A DNA stretch of 50,874 bases from UBA1535 sp964371035 (GTDB lineage Bacteria; Bacillota; Clostridia; Tissierellales; Sedimentibacteraceae): the NCBI GenBank assembly GCA_964371035.1, contig CAYJLG010000018.1:1-50874 (forward strand), given 5' to 3'. Below, in pieces: positions 8,619-16,747 of the stretch; the first letter of the stretch is position 1, and each line of letters begins with the position of its first letter. Below the pieces are notes generated by a model. That model worked only from the letters and a program-made list of their open reading frames with translations. It did no database searches and had not been told where the DNA came from. Made by a program: the position numbers and the translations under genes.

Positions 8619-8634
8619 CGCTTAATTTTGGGCG
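8619..8634. promoter_or_regulatory. Third, degenerate copy of the putative activator site
   Basis: CGCTTAATTTTGGGCG shares the AATTTTRGGC core with the other two copies and matches the copy at 8598 at 13 of 16 positions. It ends just before the ribosome site of the activator gene, a position suited to autorepression. Confidence 0.5.
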
Positions 8635-8649
8635 CCAAGTGAGGTGTTT

Positions 8650-10059
8650 ATGGAAAGAAAATATTTTGACGCATTAATTAAAGCGATGGAACATGTGAGC
8701 GACGGAATTATGATAATCGACGTTTTAGGGAAAATTTTATATTACAATGCTGCCTCGAAGCAGCTTGATGAAATTGACACAGGTGCAATTATCGGTAGGC
8801 ACGTGTTAGAAGTGTATCCGTCTTTAAGTTTCGAAACAAGTACACTATTGCAAGTTATGAATACTTGCAGACCAATATACAATGTAGAACAAAATTATAT
8901 AAATTATAAAGGTGACAAGATTTCAACTGTCAATTCATCTTTACCTATTGTCTATAATAACAAAGTGATAGGTGCCATTGAGATATCGAAAAATATAACT
9001 ACTGTCAAAGAACTATCTGAAGAAATAGTGCGTCTCCAAAATGAAATATTTGAACTAAATACAACAGAAAATTCGAAAATAAATAGAAAAGAAGCTCCTT
9101 CTGATTATACCTTTTTAGATATAATAGGAAATACTCGCGAGATGCAAAAAATAAAATCGCTAGGATTAAAAGCTTCTGAATCTGATTCACCTGTAATGGT
9201 GTCAGGCTCAACTGGCACGGGAAAGGAATTGATTGTTCATTCTATTCATAGTGCGAGTAAAAGAAAAAACAAACCTTTCATTGCCCAAAACTGTGCAGCT
9301 TTGCCTTCTAATTTACTAGAAAGTATATTGTTTGGTAGCGTCAAAGGAAGTTTTACTGGCGCAGAAAATAGAGCTGGCCTTTTTGAATTGGCTGACGGTG
9401 GTACTTTGTTTTTAGATGAAATAAATTCAATGCCTCTAGAGCTTCAAGCAAAACTATTGCGAGTTTTGCAAGATGGCAGATTAAGAAGAGTCGGTTCATC
9501 TACTACTATTGAAGTCGATGTAAGGATTATTTCAGCTGTTAATTTGCCTCTAAGTGACATTTTGCAGTCTAATCAACTTAGAAATGATCTGTTTTATAGA
9601 TTGAATGTAATTACTTTTGAAGTTCCACCTTTAAAAGAACGTGTAGAAGATATTCCGTTGTTAACAAATTTTTTTATTGAAAAATACAACAAAAAATGCA
9701 ATAAATTTTTTACTGGAATTTCAAAAGAAGTATTACTGATTTTTTATGAATATGAGTGGCCTGGAAATGTTAGAGAACTTAAACACACTATCGAAAGTGT
9801 AATCAGCCTCTATGACGCTGAAATTATTAGAGAAGAACATCTTCCTTTTCAGTTTAAAACAGCACTAAATCGCAAAAAAAACACCATATCTGATTTAGAC
9901 GCTGCTATGCCACTTCAAACTTCTTTGCAACTTTATGAAAAAAACTTAATTTCTGCTACTCTAGCTAGTTCAGATAACAATATTTCTAAGGCTGCAAAAC
10001 TCTTAGGTATACCTAGACAAACATTACAATACAAAGTAAAAAAACTAAATATAGATTAA
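8650..10059 (+). CDS. PAS-domain sigma-54-dependent transcriptional activator, probable regulator of lysine fermentation
   Basis: A bacterial enhancer-binding protein of about 469 residues. A PAS sensor domain occupies roughly residues 6-115. The AAA+ sigma-54 activation domain (about 155-385) has Walker A GSTGTGKE, the sigma-54 contact loop GSFTGA (canonical GAFTGA with one conservative change) and Walker B GGTLFLDE. A Fis-type HTH lies at the C-terminus (NISKAAKLLGIPRQTLQYKV). It has no receiver domain, so its signal probably acts through PAS. The start is ATG 8650, with GAGG five bases before it; a GTG at 8644 overlaps that site. Its gene faces away from the kam operon, whose promoter is sigma-54 type, so it is the obvious candidate activator. 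The ligand is not known. Confidence 0.9.
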   Translation: MERKYFDALIKAMEHVSDGIMIIDVLGKILYYNAASKQLDEIDTGAIIGRHVLEVYPSLSFETSTLLQVMNTCRPIYNVEQNYINYKGDKISTVNSSLPIVYNNKVIGAIEISKNITTVKELSEEIVRLQNEIFELNTTENSKINRKEAPSDYTFLDIIGNTREMQKIKSLGLKASESDSPVMVSGSTGTGKELIVHSIHSASKRKNKPFIAQNCAALPSNLLESILFGSVKGSFTGAENRAGLFELADGGTLFLDEINSMPLELQAKLLRVLQDGRLRRVGSSTTIEVDVRIISAVNLPLSDILQSNQLRNDLFYRLNVITFEVPPLKERVEDIPLLTNFFIEKYNKKCNKFFTGISKEVLLIFYEYEWPGNVRELKHTIESVISLYDAEIIREEHLPFQFKTALNRKKNTISDLDAAMPLQTSLQLYEKNLISATLASSDNNISKAAKLLGIPRQTLQYKVKKLNID

Positions 10060-10081
10060 ATAAACGATATGAAAAATAATT

Positions 10082-10127
10082 AAAAAAGCGTTATAATCTG
10101 CTATGCTGCAAATTGTAACGCTTTTAT
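10082..10127. terminator. Bidirectional terminator between convergent genes
   Basis: The arms AAAAGCGTTA and TAACGCTTTT enclose a loop. Both sides carry A/T runs, so the hairpin serves the activator gene on the plus strand and the EAL gene on the minus strand. Confidence 0.85.
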
Positions 10128-10140
10128 AGTTTAATATTTA

Positions 10141-12264
10141 TCAATTAAGAATAGGAAGAATATATTTTTCAGTAAACATTTCAGCAGACATAGGTTTATC
10201 GAAATAATACCCTTGTCCTATTTTACAACCCATCTCATTTAATAAGTCAGCTTGATTTTTGTTTTCTATGCCTTCTGCTACTGACGTTAATTTTCCCAAT
10301 TTATCGCAGATATCTATAGTCAATTTTGTTAAAATCTTAGATTTCTCATTGTCTTCAATCTTATCAACGATACTTTTATCGATTTTTATCTCATCAAAAT
10401 CCACTGATGTGATTATTGCAAGATTTGACTGCCCTGCGCCAAAATCATCTAACGATACAGAAAAACCCATTTCTTTAAAGTTTTGTGCTAACTCTAATAT
10501 TAGACTATCTTCTATTTCTCCGCCTGTTTCCGTGATTTCTATAACTAGATCTGATGGTTCTATGTCATATAAAATACAAATTTCTGCCAATTTTTCACTT
10601 ATATTCTTTTGAGCTAATGTAACTCTTGAAAAATTAAACGACATCTTAAATTTGTTGTGCAATCCTATTTCACGCCAATCTCTAAGCAATTCACAAGTTT
10701 TTTCAAATACAAAAAAATCTATTAGAGGAACTATTCCTGCTTTTTCATAAAAAGGAATAAATGTAATAGGCGACTGAACATTACCATGATTATCTAATCT
10801 CCTTATAAGCATTTCTGCTCCAAAAACTTCTCCGCTAGCGAGGTAAATTTGAGGCTGTAAATAAACAATGTAATTACCCGAATTAATTTCGTCTAACAAA
10901 TTTTGATATAGAATACTATCATATTTACTATTCGTAAATTCTAATTCAAACTGTCGCTTTATGTTAGCAGAGTCATCTGATTTTAAGCTTGCACTATCGT
11001 CAACATCTATGTTTTTATTTTTATTCCATGAAAATCCAATTAAAATTTTTACATCTTTTTCAAATTCCGATGCTTTTCTTATAATCTCGATACTTTTTTC
11101 AAATAGGCTTCTATCCATATTTTTACAAAGTATTACGAATTCATCGCCACCAATTCTATAAACACTATCTTTAAACACACCAACAAGAGTTTTTGCAAGT
11201 CGTAAAATTACTTTATCACCATATTGATGACCGTATACGTCATTTACCGTTTTTAGTCCACTGATTTCAATATATGCTACACCTATACTATCTGGAGGCT
11301 CAGTTTCAAATTCATTTAACGATTTTCTGTAGCTATTTCGATTTTTTAAACCTGTTAAAGTGTCTAAATAACTTAATTTATTAAGTTTTTCCATCATTTC
11401 ATTTTTTTCAAAAAAGTCAGTGACAAACTTTGATGCATGTATCAACACATCAGGATTATCAGTATTTTTACGAGGATTGTCTACACCTATCAATCCTACG
11501 TAATCTCCTGAAAAATCCGCCAAAGGCACAGTTAAAATTGATTTTACGTTTTGGCTAACAAACAAATCAAAAATGCCATTATTTTTTTCGGCTCTTTTCT
11601 CAACAGATTCCACATACATCATTTTATTTTCATAATACTCTTGAAACCATTCAATAAATTTATGAGCAGGAATATTTTTAAGTTTTTCTTTAATAGGTTT
11701 TACTCCATTAGCACAAAACTCATGTATTAATTCCATATATTGCTCATCATCTGTCAAAGAAAAAACATATGCACGACTAGCAGAATAATAATCAGCTATT
11801 CCCTTTAAAAGTTTTTTAAATGTCTTTTCTAAAGTTTCTGTCGATTGCAGAGTTTCGATGTACATATTAAGTGCTTTTTGCTCTTCAAGTTTTTTGCTTA
11901 AGTCATTTTGTAATTCGCTTTTTTGGCTAATATCCGTTGCCATCTCAAATCTAACTTGCGTTCCATTATAGTTAATTAATTTATTTTTAAAATGATATTT
12001 CTTTCCTAGTTTTTCATGCACGTGTTCCCATTCGAAAAATTCATTTTCAGATAAGAAGCTATTAGTACAAAATTCACAAGGTGAATTCTGCCCATAAAAA
12101 AGCTCGTAACATTTTTTTGTCCTCCAATTATTTTCTGGAGGATTTCCCAAAGCTTCAAGCATTAATTTATTTATATAATATATCTCATATGTCGCTATAT
12201 CAGAAACGTATACTAAAGCATTTACTTCATCAATCATAATATCTGAAATACTCTTATAACTCAT
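10141..12264 (-). CDS. PAS-GAF-GGDEF-EAL cyclic-di-GMP turnover protein, probably a phosphodiesterase
   Basis: A cytosolic protein of about 707 residues. An N-terminal PAS-like part contains the Cys pair FCTNSF and is followed by a coiled coil, a GAF domain (about 150-290), GGDEF (about 295-430) and EAL (about 470-705). GGDEF keeps RIGGDEF, but the metal-site segment reads EISGLK where DxNGLK or DxDxFK is usual, so cyclase activity is doubtful. EAL keeps its catalytic set: Glu of EML, Asn of FNFSR, Glu of ITE, DDFGAG, the Lys of IKIDKS, AEGIE and GQGYYFDKP. The start is ATG 12264, with AGGAG seven bases before it. An upstream in-frame ATG at 12303 lacks a site. No membrane segment is seen. 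Confidence 0.88.
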   Translation of the reverse strand: MSYKSISDIMIDEVNALVYVSDIATYEIYYINKLMLEALGNPPENNWRTKKCYELFYGQNSPCEFCTNSFLSENEFFEWEHVHEKLGKKYHFKNKLINYNGTQVRFEMATDISQKSELQNDLSKKLEEQKALNMYIETLQSTETLEKTFKKLLKGIADYYSASRAYVFSLTDDEQYMELIHEFCANGVKPIKEKLKNIPAHKFIEWFQEYYENKMMYVESVEKRAEKNNGIFDLFVSQNVKSILTVPLADFSGDYVGLIGVDNPRKNTDNPDVLIHASKFVTDFFEKNEMMEKLNKLSYLDTLTGLKNRNSYRKSLNEFETEPPDSIGVAYIEISGLKTVNDVYGHQYGDKVILRLAKTLVGVFKDSVYRIGGDEFVILCKNMDRSLFEKSIEIIRKASEFEKDVKILIGFSWNKNKNIDVDDSASLKSDDSANIKRQFELEFTNSKYDSILYQNLLDEINSGNYIVYLQPQIYLASGEVFGAEMLIRRLDNHGNVQSPITFIPFYEKAGIVPLIDFFVFEKTCELLRDWREIGLHNKFKMSFNFSRVTLAQKNISEKLAEICILYDIEPSDLVIEITETGGEIEDSLILELAQNFKEMGFSVSLDDFGAGQSNLAIITSVDFDEIKIDKSIVDKIEDNEKSKILTKLTIDICDKLGKLTSVAEGIENKNQADLLNEMGCKIGQGYYFDKPMSAEMFTEKYILPILN

Positions 12265-12590
12265 TGCATTACTCCTAATTATTATTGCAAACAATGTCTC
12301 CAAAATTTGACGTCATCAGTATATCATATAACAAAATTAATTTAAAGAGTTTTTTAATTTAAAGAAATTATTAGAAAGTAATCAACCGTTAGAAAGTATG
12401 CTATTTAACAGTTTACAAGCATTTTGCCAATATTCTTAACCAATAAATGGTATGTAATGAACTGACTAATTGTGCTATAATTAATAGACGATTAGGTGTC
12501 TATATTAGTCAATGGTTATCGGGGTTGAAAATAGAACGTGAAAAAAAAGACATCTAAAAAAATTTTTATCTTTTATTAAAGGAGGCTGCT
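12265..12590. other. Divergent intergenic region before the small secreted peptide
   Basis: This 326-base region separates the EAL gene from the peptide gene. It holds an extended -10 promoter at 12473, an inverted repeat around it and a 100-base untranslated leader of the peptide mRNA. No known riboswitch fold was recognised. No clear promoter was seen for the leftward gene. Confidence 0.5.
12464..12510 (+). promoter_or_regulatory. Extended -10 promoter within an inverted repeat (peptide gene)
   Basis: TGCTATAAT at 12473-12481 is an extended -10 element without a good -35. It is bracketed by GACTAAT (12464-12470) and ATTAGTC (12504-12510), with a second nested repeat TAGAC/GTCTA inside. This symmetry over the -10 and start point looks like an operator or an mRNA 5' hairpin. 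Confidence 0.5.
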
Positions 12591-12809
12591 GTGAGAAAAA
12601 GTATTAAAAAATTATATTCTACAATTGCATTAGTGTTAATGCTAACGCTAATGGTTATTCCAGCATTTGCAGAAGATAACGAACCTGAGCAAGAAGTAAG
12701 AGTTCCATGTCAAATCTGTAATATTGAAGAATGTACTTATCCTGAAGACGAAACTTGTGATTTCAGTATAATCTTATATTCTGATGTTTTTAATCGTGAT
12801 GATCGTTAA
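12591..12809 (+). CDS. Small secreted Cys-rich peptide of unknown function
   Basis: A 72-residue product starting at GTG with a strong AAGGAGG site. Residues 1-27 form a classical signal peptide: a Lys/Arg-rich start, the hydrophobic core STIALVLMLTLMVIPAFA and an AFA cleavage site. The predicted mature part of about 45 residues is acidic and carries four cysteines in the pattern C-x2-C-x4-C-x8-C, fit for two disulfides or a metal site. I do not recognise a family. It has its own promoter and terminator. The next gene encodes an HTH regulator, so a signal-peptide role is possible but unproven. A small exported structural or redox peptide is the alternative. Confidence 0.75.
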   Translation: MRKSIKKLYSTIALVLMLTLMVIPAFAEDNEPEQEVRVPCQICNIEECTYPEDETCDFSIILYSDVFNRDDR

Positions 12810-12849
12810 TTCAAATAGGGTTAGCCAAGTAACTAAAAATTTGTATGAC

Positions 12850-12875
12850 AAAAAGGGCAGTTCTGCCCTTTTTTT
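12850..12875 (+). terminator. Terminator of the small peptide gene
   Basis: AAAGGGCAG and CTGCCCTTT form a compact stem followed by seven T. It lies 40 bases after the stop and separates the peptide transcript from the HTH regulator. Confidence 0.9.
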
Positions 12876-12892
12876 ATTTAGAATAAAACGAA

Positions 12893-12951
12893 ACTCAGGA
12901 CAAGCATCAATTCATAAATTATCCTAAAAAATTTTGAAATACTAAACATAG
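12893..12951 (-). repeat. Dispersed intergenic repeat family 2, copy 1
   Basis: The minus strand contains TTTAGGATAATTTATGAATT and neighbouring sequence. Over about 50 bases it nearly matches the copy at 26174-26227 and, less well, the copy at 34774-34835. It lies directly before the promoter of the HTH gene. Confidence 0.6.
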
Positions 12952-12980
12952 TTGCCTCATAATTAAAAATATGATACTAT
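12952..12980 (+). promoter_or_regulatory. Probable sigma-A promoter of the double-HTH regulator
   Basis: TTGCCT at 12952-12957 and TACTAT at 12975-12980 are 17 bases apart. A TATAAT at 12983 is an alternative -10 without a matching -35. Confidence 0.5.
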
Positions 12981-13011
12981 ATTATAATACAAGCGCAAAA
13001 GGAGGGATTTT

Positions 13012-14838
13012 ATGCCTTTTATCACAGAATATATCGGATTTAAAAGATATGAAATGCGAATTTCTCAGGAAAAATTAAGCAGTGGACTATGTTTTCATAC
13101 TATTTTAAATAAAATTGAAAGCAACAAAATTTATTGCGAGAAATTTTTAATTGACGCTATCCTTCAACGATTAAACGTAGAAAAAGATGAATTTGAACAT
13201 TATGTAACAAAAGAAGACTATTTTTTACAAATGCTGAGGTTTGATATACTAAGTTCAGTTCGTAATAGTTTGTTTGATGATGCTAGAAAATTGATTCAAA
13301 AATATATTAACTCTGCTGATATGAGTAATAGTTTGCATGTTCAATTTTCAAAATATGCTAATCTAATCATAGAAGCTAATATAAATCCTTTTGCACCCCA
13401 ACTTCCACAATTATATAAAGAGGTAATTCACGAAACAGTTGTTGAGTTTGAGGAAAAAAACTTGAATGAACTGTTGTTAAGCGATATCGAGATTTATCTA
13501 GTTTTTAAATATATTGAGGCATTAAGAAGTATAGATGACAAAACTTGGCTAAAATCTGCACTAGAATTGCTTAACTTTAAAAAGAAAAACATGCTCTATT
13601 GCATGATAAACGCTAGAATATTATTGTTTGTAGCTCAAGAATTTATAAAAGAAAAAAGATATATGGAGATACTAGAACTAATCGATAACACTCTAGAATT
13701 ATCTAGATATTTAACTTCATATTATTATTTTACGGATTTAATAAACTTGAAAATAAAAATTTTGACGCTTATTGAACGTAAAAATGATGAATATGAAAAG
13801 TTGGTAGAATGGCATAATTGTTTAACTCAATTTTTTAATGATTTTGAAATTGATATAAATGATATTTTCGCACTTGAAAATCAAGCATTTTTATGGAAAA
13901 ATTACTATGTGCTAAATGAAGTTATAAAAAATCGACGCCTGATGCTAGGGATGAGTCAATACGAATTATCAGATGGTATATGTGATGTAAAAACGATTTC
14001 CAGAATTGAAAATAACAGAACTACTCCACATCCCAACACTGCTTCTAAATTGTTAGAAAAATTAAATCTAACGGGTGATTTATATAGTGATAATGTTAAA
14101 TTCAAAGATATGAAAACATTTAAATTGTGTGTAGAAACTACTGATTTAATGTCTATCAACGATTTTGTAAAGACAAAAAACAATATTGATATTTTAAAAA
14201 CTAAACTAACTATGTCAAATAAAATTAATAAACAATATGTCAGACATAAAGAAATAAATTTAGAATTTATTCTAAAAAAATTAAATTCTGAGGAAATCGT
14301 AGATGAATTGATTAGTTGCCTTGAGGTAACAATCCCAGCAAAAAACATGTTTTGCAATAAGAAAAAGCATTTAACTAAAAAAGAAATTATACTTATTAGC
14401 AATATAGTTGATTCTTTAAGTCAGATAGAACAATTTGAAAACACTAAAAATTGGAGCAAAATTTTAGAAGATTATTTTTATGATGATTCTGTTATTAAAA
14501 AGAGTTTTTCGAACTATGCTTTCTCTTTTCATACTATTGCTAGCACTTTAGGTAACATGGGTGATTTTCAAAAATCAAATATGATTGCATGTGAAGTGAT
14601 TAAAAAATCGTTTGAATCATTTAGCTTTAGGCAATTGAATTATTTGCTGTATGAATTGGCCTATAATTTTGGATGCGAAATCGGCCAAATTTCTAATCGA
14701 GTTGAAAAAAAGGTAATCAGCGATGCAGACAAGCATAAGTATATTAAATTGTTGAACACTGCATATGTATTTAGTGAAATAAAAAAAGAAGAGTATATGC
14801 TAAAATTGATATTAAAAAAGATGGATATGTTGAATTAA
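13012..14838 (+). CDS. Large transcriptional regulator with two XRE-type HTH domains and helical (TPR-like) repeats
   Basis: A 608-residue cytosolic protein. An XRE/Cro-like HTH lies at about residues 10-60 (RISQEKLSSGLCFHTILNKI). A second, clearer one lies at about 302-352 (NRRLMLGMSQYELSDGI, then KTISRIENNRTTPHPNT). Each is followed by 200-250 residues of helical sequence resembling the degenerate TPRs of RRNPP (Rgg/PlcR/Rap-type) peptide-responsive regulators. The layout looks like two regulator halves fused head to tail. GGAGGG precedes the ATG. The neighbouring secreted peptide gene could encode its ligand, though RRNPP ligands are usually shorter. No target gene is evident apart from those neighbours. 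Confidence 0.75.
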   Translation: MPFITEYIGFKRYEMRISQEKLSSGLCFHTILNKIESNKIYCEKFLIDAILQRLNVEKDEFEHYVTKEDYFLQMLRFDILSSVRNSLFDDARKLIQKYINSADMSNSLHVQFSKYANLIIEANINPFAPQLPQLYKEVIHETVVEFEEKNLNELLLSDIEIYLVFKYIEALRSIDDKTWLKSALELLNFKKKNMLYCMINARILLFVAQEFIKEKRYMEILELIDNTLELSRYLTSYYYFTDLINLKIKILTLIERKNDEYEKLVEWHNCLTQFFNDFEIDINDIFALENQAFLWKNYYVLNEVIKNRRLMLGMSQYELSDGICDVKTISRIENNRTTPHPNTASKLLEKLNLTGDLYSDNVKFKDMKTFKLCVETTDLMSINDFVKTKNNIDILKTKLTMSNKINKQYVRHKEINLEFILKKLNSEEIVDELISCLEVTIPAKNMFCNKKKHLTKKEIILISNIVDSLSQIEQFENTKNWSKILEDYFYDDSVIKKSFSNYAFSFHTIASTLGNMGDFQKSNMIACEVIKKSFESFSFRQLNYLLYELAYNFGCEIGQISNRVEKKVISDADKHKYIKLLNTAYVFSEIKKEEYMLKLILKKMDMLN

Positions 14839-14849
14839 ATATGCCTACC

Positions 14850-14903
14850 AAAACGGATAACACTAATTATGTACGATAAATTCGTATCAATGTTATCCGT
14901 TTT
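14850..14903. terminator. Bidirectional terminator with nested hairpin
   Basis: A perfect 13-bp stem (AAAACGGATAACA with TGTTATCCGTTTT) encloses a smaller hairpin TACGA/TCGTA. It lies between the convergent HTH and DUF1904 genes and can end both transcripts. Confidence 0.88.
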
Positions 14904-14934
14904 ATTGTGATAATATTTGCTGTAGGTTATTTAG

Positions 14935-15288
14935 CTAAAAATGTTCTCCATTTTCAAAATAATCTGTTTTTTTTAAATCAACGAAAATTACATCTACTGT
15001 TTTGATTTCTGGAAACTCAAGTTTGTTAGTATTAAATACACCTTCTGTAATTATGTTAGCTACAGTCTGTTTTACGTCAGCTCCTCTATCAAACCATTCA
15101 ACATGAATATATGCAGTATCTTCTATAAGGTTTCCATCACAAAATATATTTGTGTCTCCTAAAGCTCCGACTGAAAATGTAATCCAATCAATTGGACAAT
15201 TTATGGCTTTTGATAAACTTTCTGACAATTCTTTTGACAATATCTTTATTCTTGGTATCTCTAATCCACTAATTTCAATATGAGGCAT
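14935..15288 (-). CDS. DUF1904 family protein
   Basis: A soluble protein of about 117 residues. It starts MPHIEISGLEIPRIKILSKE and contains INCPIDWITFSVG and AYIHVEWFDRG, the pattern of the small DUF1904 family of Firmicutes. That family resembles the tautomerase/MIF fold in length and in its first strand, though the catalytic N-terminal Pro after Met is here Pro2. Its function is unknown. The start is taken at ATG 15288, with AAAGGA before it; a longer frame up to 15360 overlaps the AI-2E gene and lacks a site. It is probably the second gene of an operon with the membrane protein upstream. Confidence 0.75.
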   Translation of the reverse strand: MPHIEISGLEIPRIKILSKELSESLSKAINCPIDWITFSVGALGDTNIFCDGNLIEDTAYIHVEWFDRGADVKQTVANIITEGVFNTNKLEFPEIKTVDVIFVDLKKTDYFENGEHF

Positions 15289-15337
15289 AATATTTTTCCT
15301 TTCGATTATTGTATATTTTTTTAATTGAAAATCTTTA

Positions 15338-16480
15338 TTATGTGTCTTTTTCCATGTCATTATTAATATCTAATCTCTTATAAGTAGCTGTTTTAAGCAA
15401 ACTATATGCAACAGCAGCAATAGGAATAAAAAATAGCATGCCTAGTATTCCCCATAGACTTCCACCTACAGTTACTGCAAACAGCATTAAAATAGGTGGT
15501 ATGCCTATACTGCTTCCTACGACTTTTGGATAGATTACATTTCCTTCTATCTGTTGTATAACTAAAAAAGTAATAACAAATATTAGTGATTGCATAGGGC
15601 TTTCGATTAAGATTAAAAATGCTCCTATTATACATCCTATAAACGCTCCAACGACTGGTATAATAGATGTTACACCTATCAGTACACTAATTAATAACGC
15701 ATATGGCATTCTAAGCAATCCTAATGCTACAAAGAAAATAGAACCTAATATAACTGCTTCTGTACATTGTCCAGCAATAAATTTTCCAAAAGTATAATTG
15801 CTAAGAGTTAACACCTTAGAGATGGTTTTATTTACTCTTTCAGGAATAAATGCTGTCATTACCATTTCTATTCTCTTTCCTAACTTTTCTTTGCTTAAAA
15901 GAATATATATAGAAAAAATAAAACTAATAAAAATATTAATTAAAATTGACACAAATGAACCTGCAAATGAAAATATGTCTGCAAAAAAATCTAATACTGA
16001 TCCCCTAAAAAAAGACATTACACTATTGTAAATAGTAGCCCAATCTAGTTCAATACCTGCCAGCTGTTCCATCAAGTAATGATCGCTAAATTGTTCTGTC
16101 AGCCAGCTGTTAACATTGTTTATAAATGGTTGTATTTTAGGCAAAAGAGTATCTACTGAGTTACCTATTTGTGGAATAATCAATCCTATCACTATAGCAA
16201 AGATTAATACAATTAGAGTTATTGTCAACAAAAGACTTGTAATTCTTAAAAATTTTTCTTTTCCTTTAAAAACGTGTTTTTCAAGCACCTTTTCTATTTT
16301 TTTCATTGGAAGATTAATAACAAAGGCAATACATGCACCAATGACTATAGGTGAAATCACTGAAAATATCCTTTGTAAAAACATTATTATATCATTTATT
16401 TTTATAATACATAATACAAGAAAAACTGTAAATGTAATAATAAAGCAAATTTTTTTAGTTGTTTCTTTTGTTAAATCCAT
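15338..16480 (-). CDS. AI-2E family (PerM-like) membrane transporter
   Basis: A 380-residue integral membrane protein with about eight hydrophobic segments. The AI-2E/PerM family signature is visible in the C-terminal half (PYALLISVLIGVTSIIPVVG, then GNVIYPKVVGSSIGIPPI). Members export or exchange varied small molecules or ions, including Na+/H+ antiport in some, and the family name does not prove autoinducer-2 transport. The start is supported by a GGGGG site and a promoter 50 bases upstream. It ends just before the DUF1904 gene. Confidence 0.88.
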   Translation of the reverse strand: MDLTKETTKKICFIITFTVFLVLCIIKINDIIMFLQRIFSVISPIVIGACIAFVINLPMKKIEKVLEKHVFKGKEKFLRITSLLLTITLIVLIFAIVIGLIIPQIGNSVDTLLPKIQPFINNVNSWLTEQFSDHYLMEQLAGIELDWATIYNSVMSFFRGSVLDFFADIFSFAGSFVSILINIFISFIFSIYILLSKEKLGKRIEMVMTAFIPERVNKTISKVLTLSNYTFGKFIAGQCTEAVILGSIFFVALGLLRMPYALLISVLIGVTSIIPVVGAFIGCIIGAFLILIESPMQSLIFVITFLVIQQIEGNVIYPKVVGSSIGIPPILMLFAVTVGGSLWGILGMLFFIPIAAVAYSLLKTATYKRLDINNDMEKDT

Positions 16481-16532
16481 AATTTTCCCCCTATATATAA
16501 ATCAATTAATTTGCAATTTTATTCTGGATATA

Positions 16533-16562
16533 ATTATAACACAACTTTACTTTAAAATACAA
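16533..16562 (-). promoter_or_regulatory. Sigma-A promoter of the AI-2E family gene
   Basis: On the minus strand, TTGTAT and TATAAT are separated by 18 bases, about 50 bases before the start codon. Confidence 0.6.
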
Positions 16563-16681
16563 GCTTTGCTTTATTATTAGATAAAATCTGCGATTTTATT
16601 TTTGTGTAATTCATATTCAACCGCTACTATTCGCAACCAAATGAAATTTCAGCGGAAAAAAATAATAAAATAAGTTGCTTC

Positions 16682-16710
16682 TTGAAACTTTATATGATTT
16701 TTGGTATAAT
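16682..16710 (+). promoter_or_regulatory. Sigma-A promoter of the GNAT gene
   Basis: TTGAAA at 16682-16687 and TATAAT at 16705-16710 have 17-base spacing. Its position rules out any protein start upstream of about 16715. Confidence 0.8.
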
Positions 16711-16747
16711 AAAATTCATTAATATAAGATTTGGAGTAACTATTTAC

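Noticed and set aside
12481..12590. Leader of the small peptide as a possible c-di-GMP riboswitch, given the neighbouring EAL gene
   Set aside because: The conserved sequence blocks of the c-di-GMP-I and -II aptamers are not present; only a simple nested inverted repeat is seen.
16600..16680. Sequence GGAAAAAAATAATAAAATAA before the GNAT promoter as a degenerate family-1 element
   Set aside because: Only an A/T-rich core is shared; neither terminal repeat nor the conserved right half is present.
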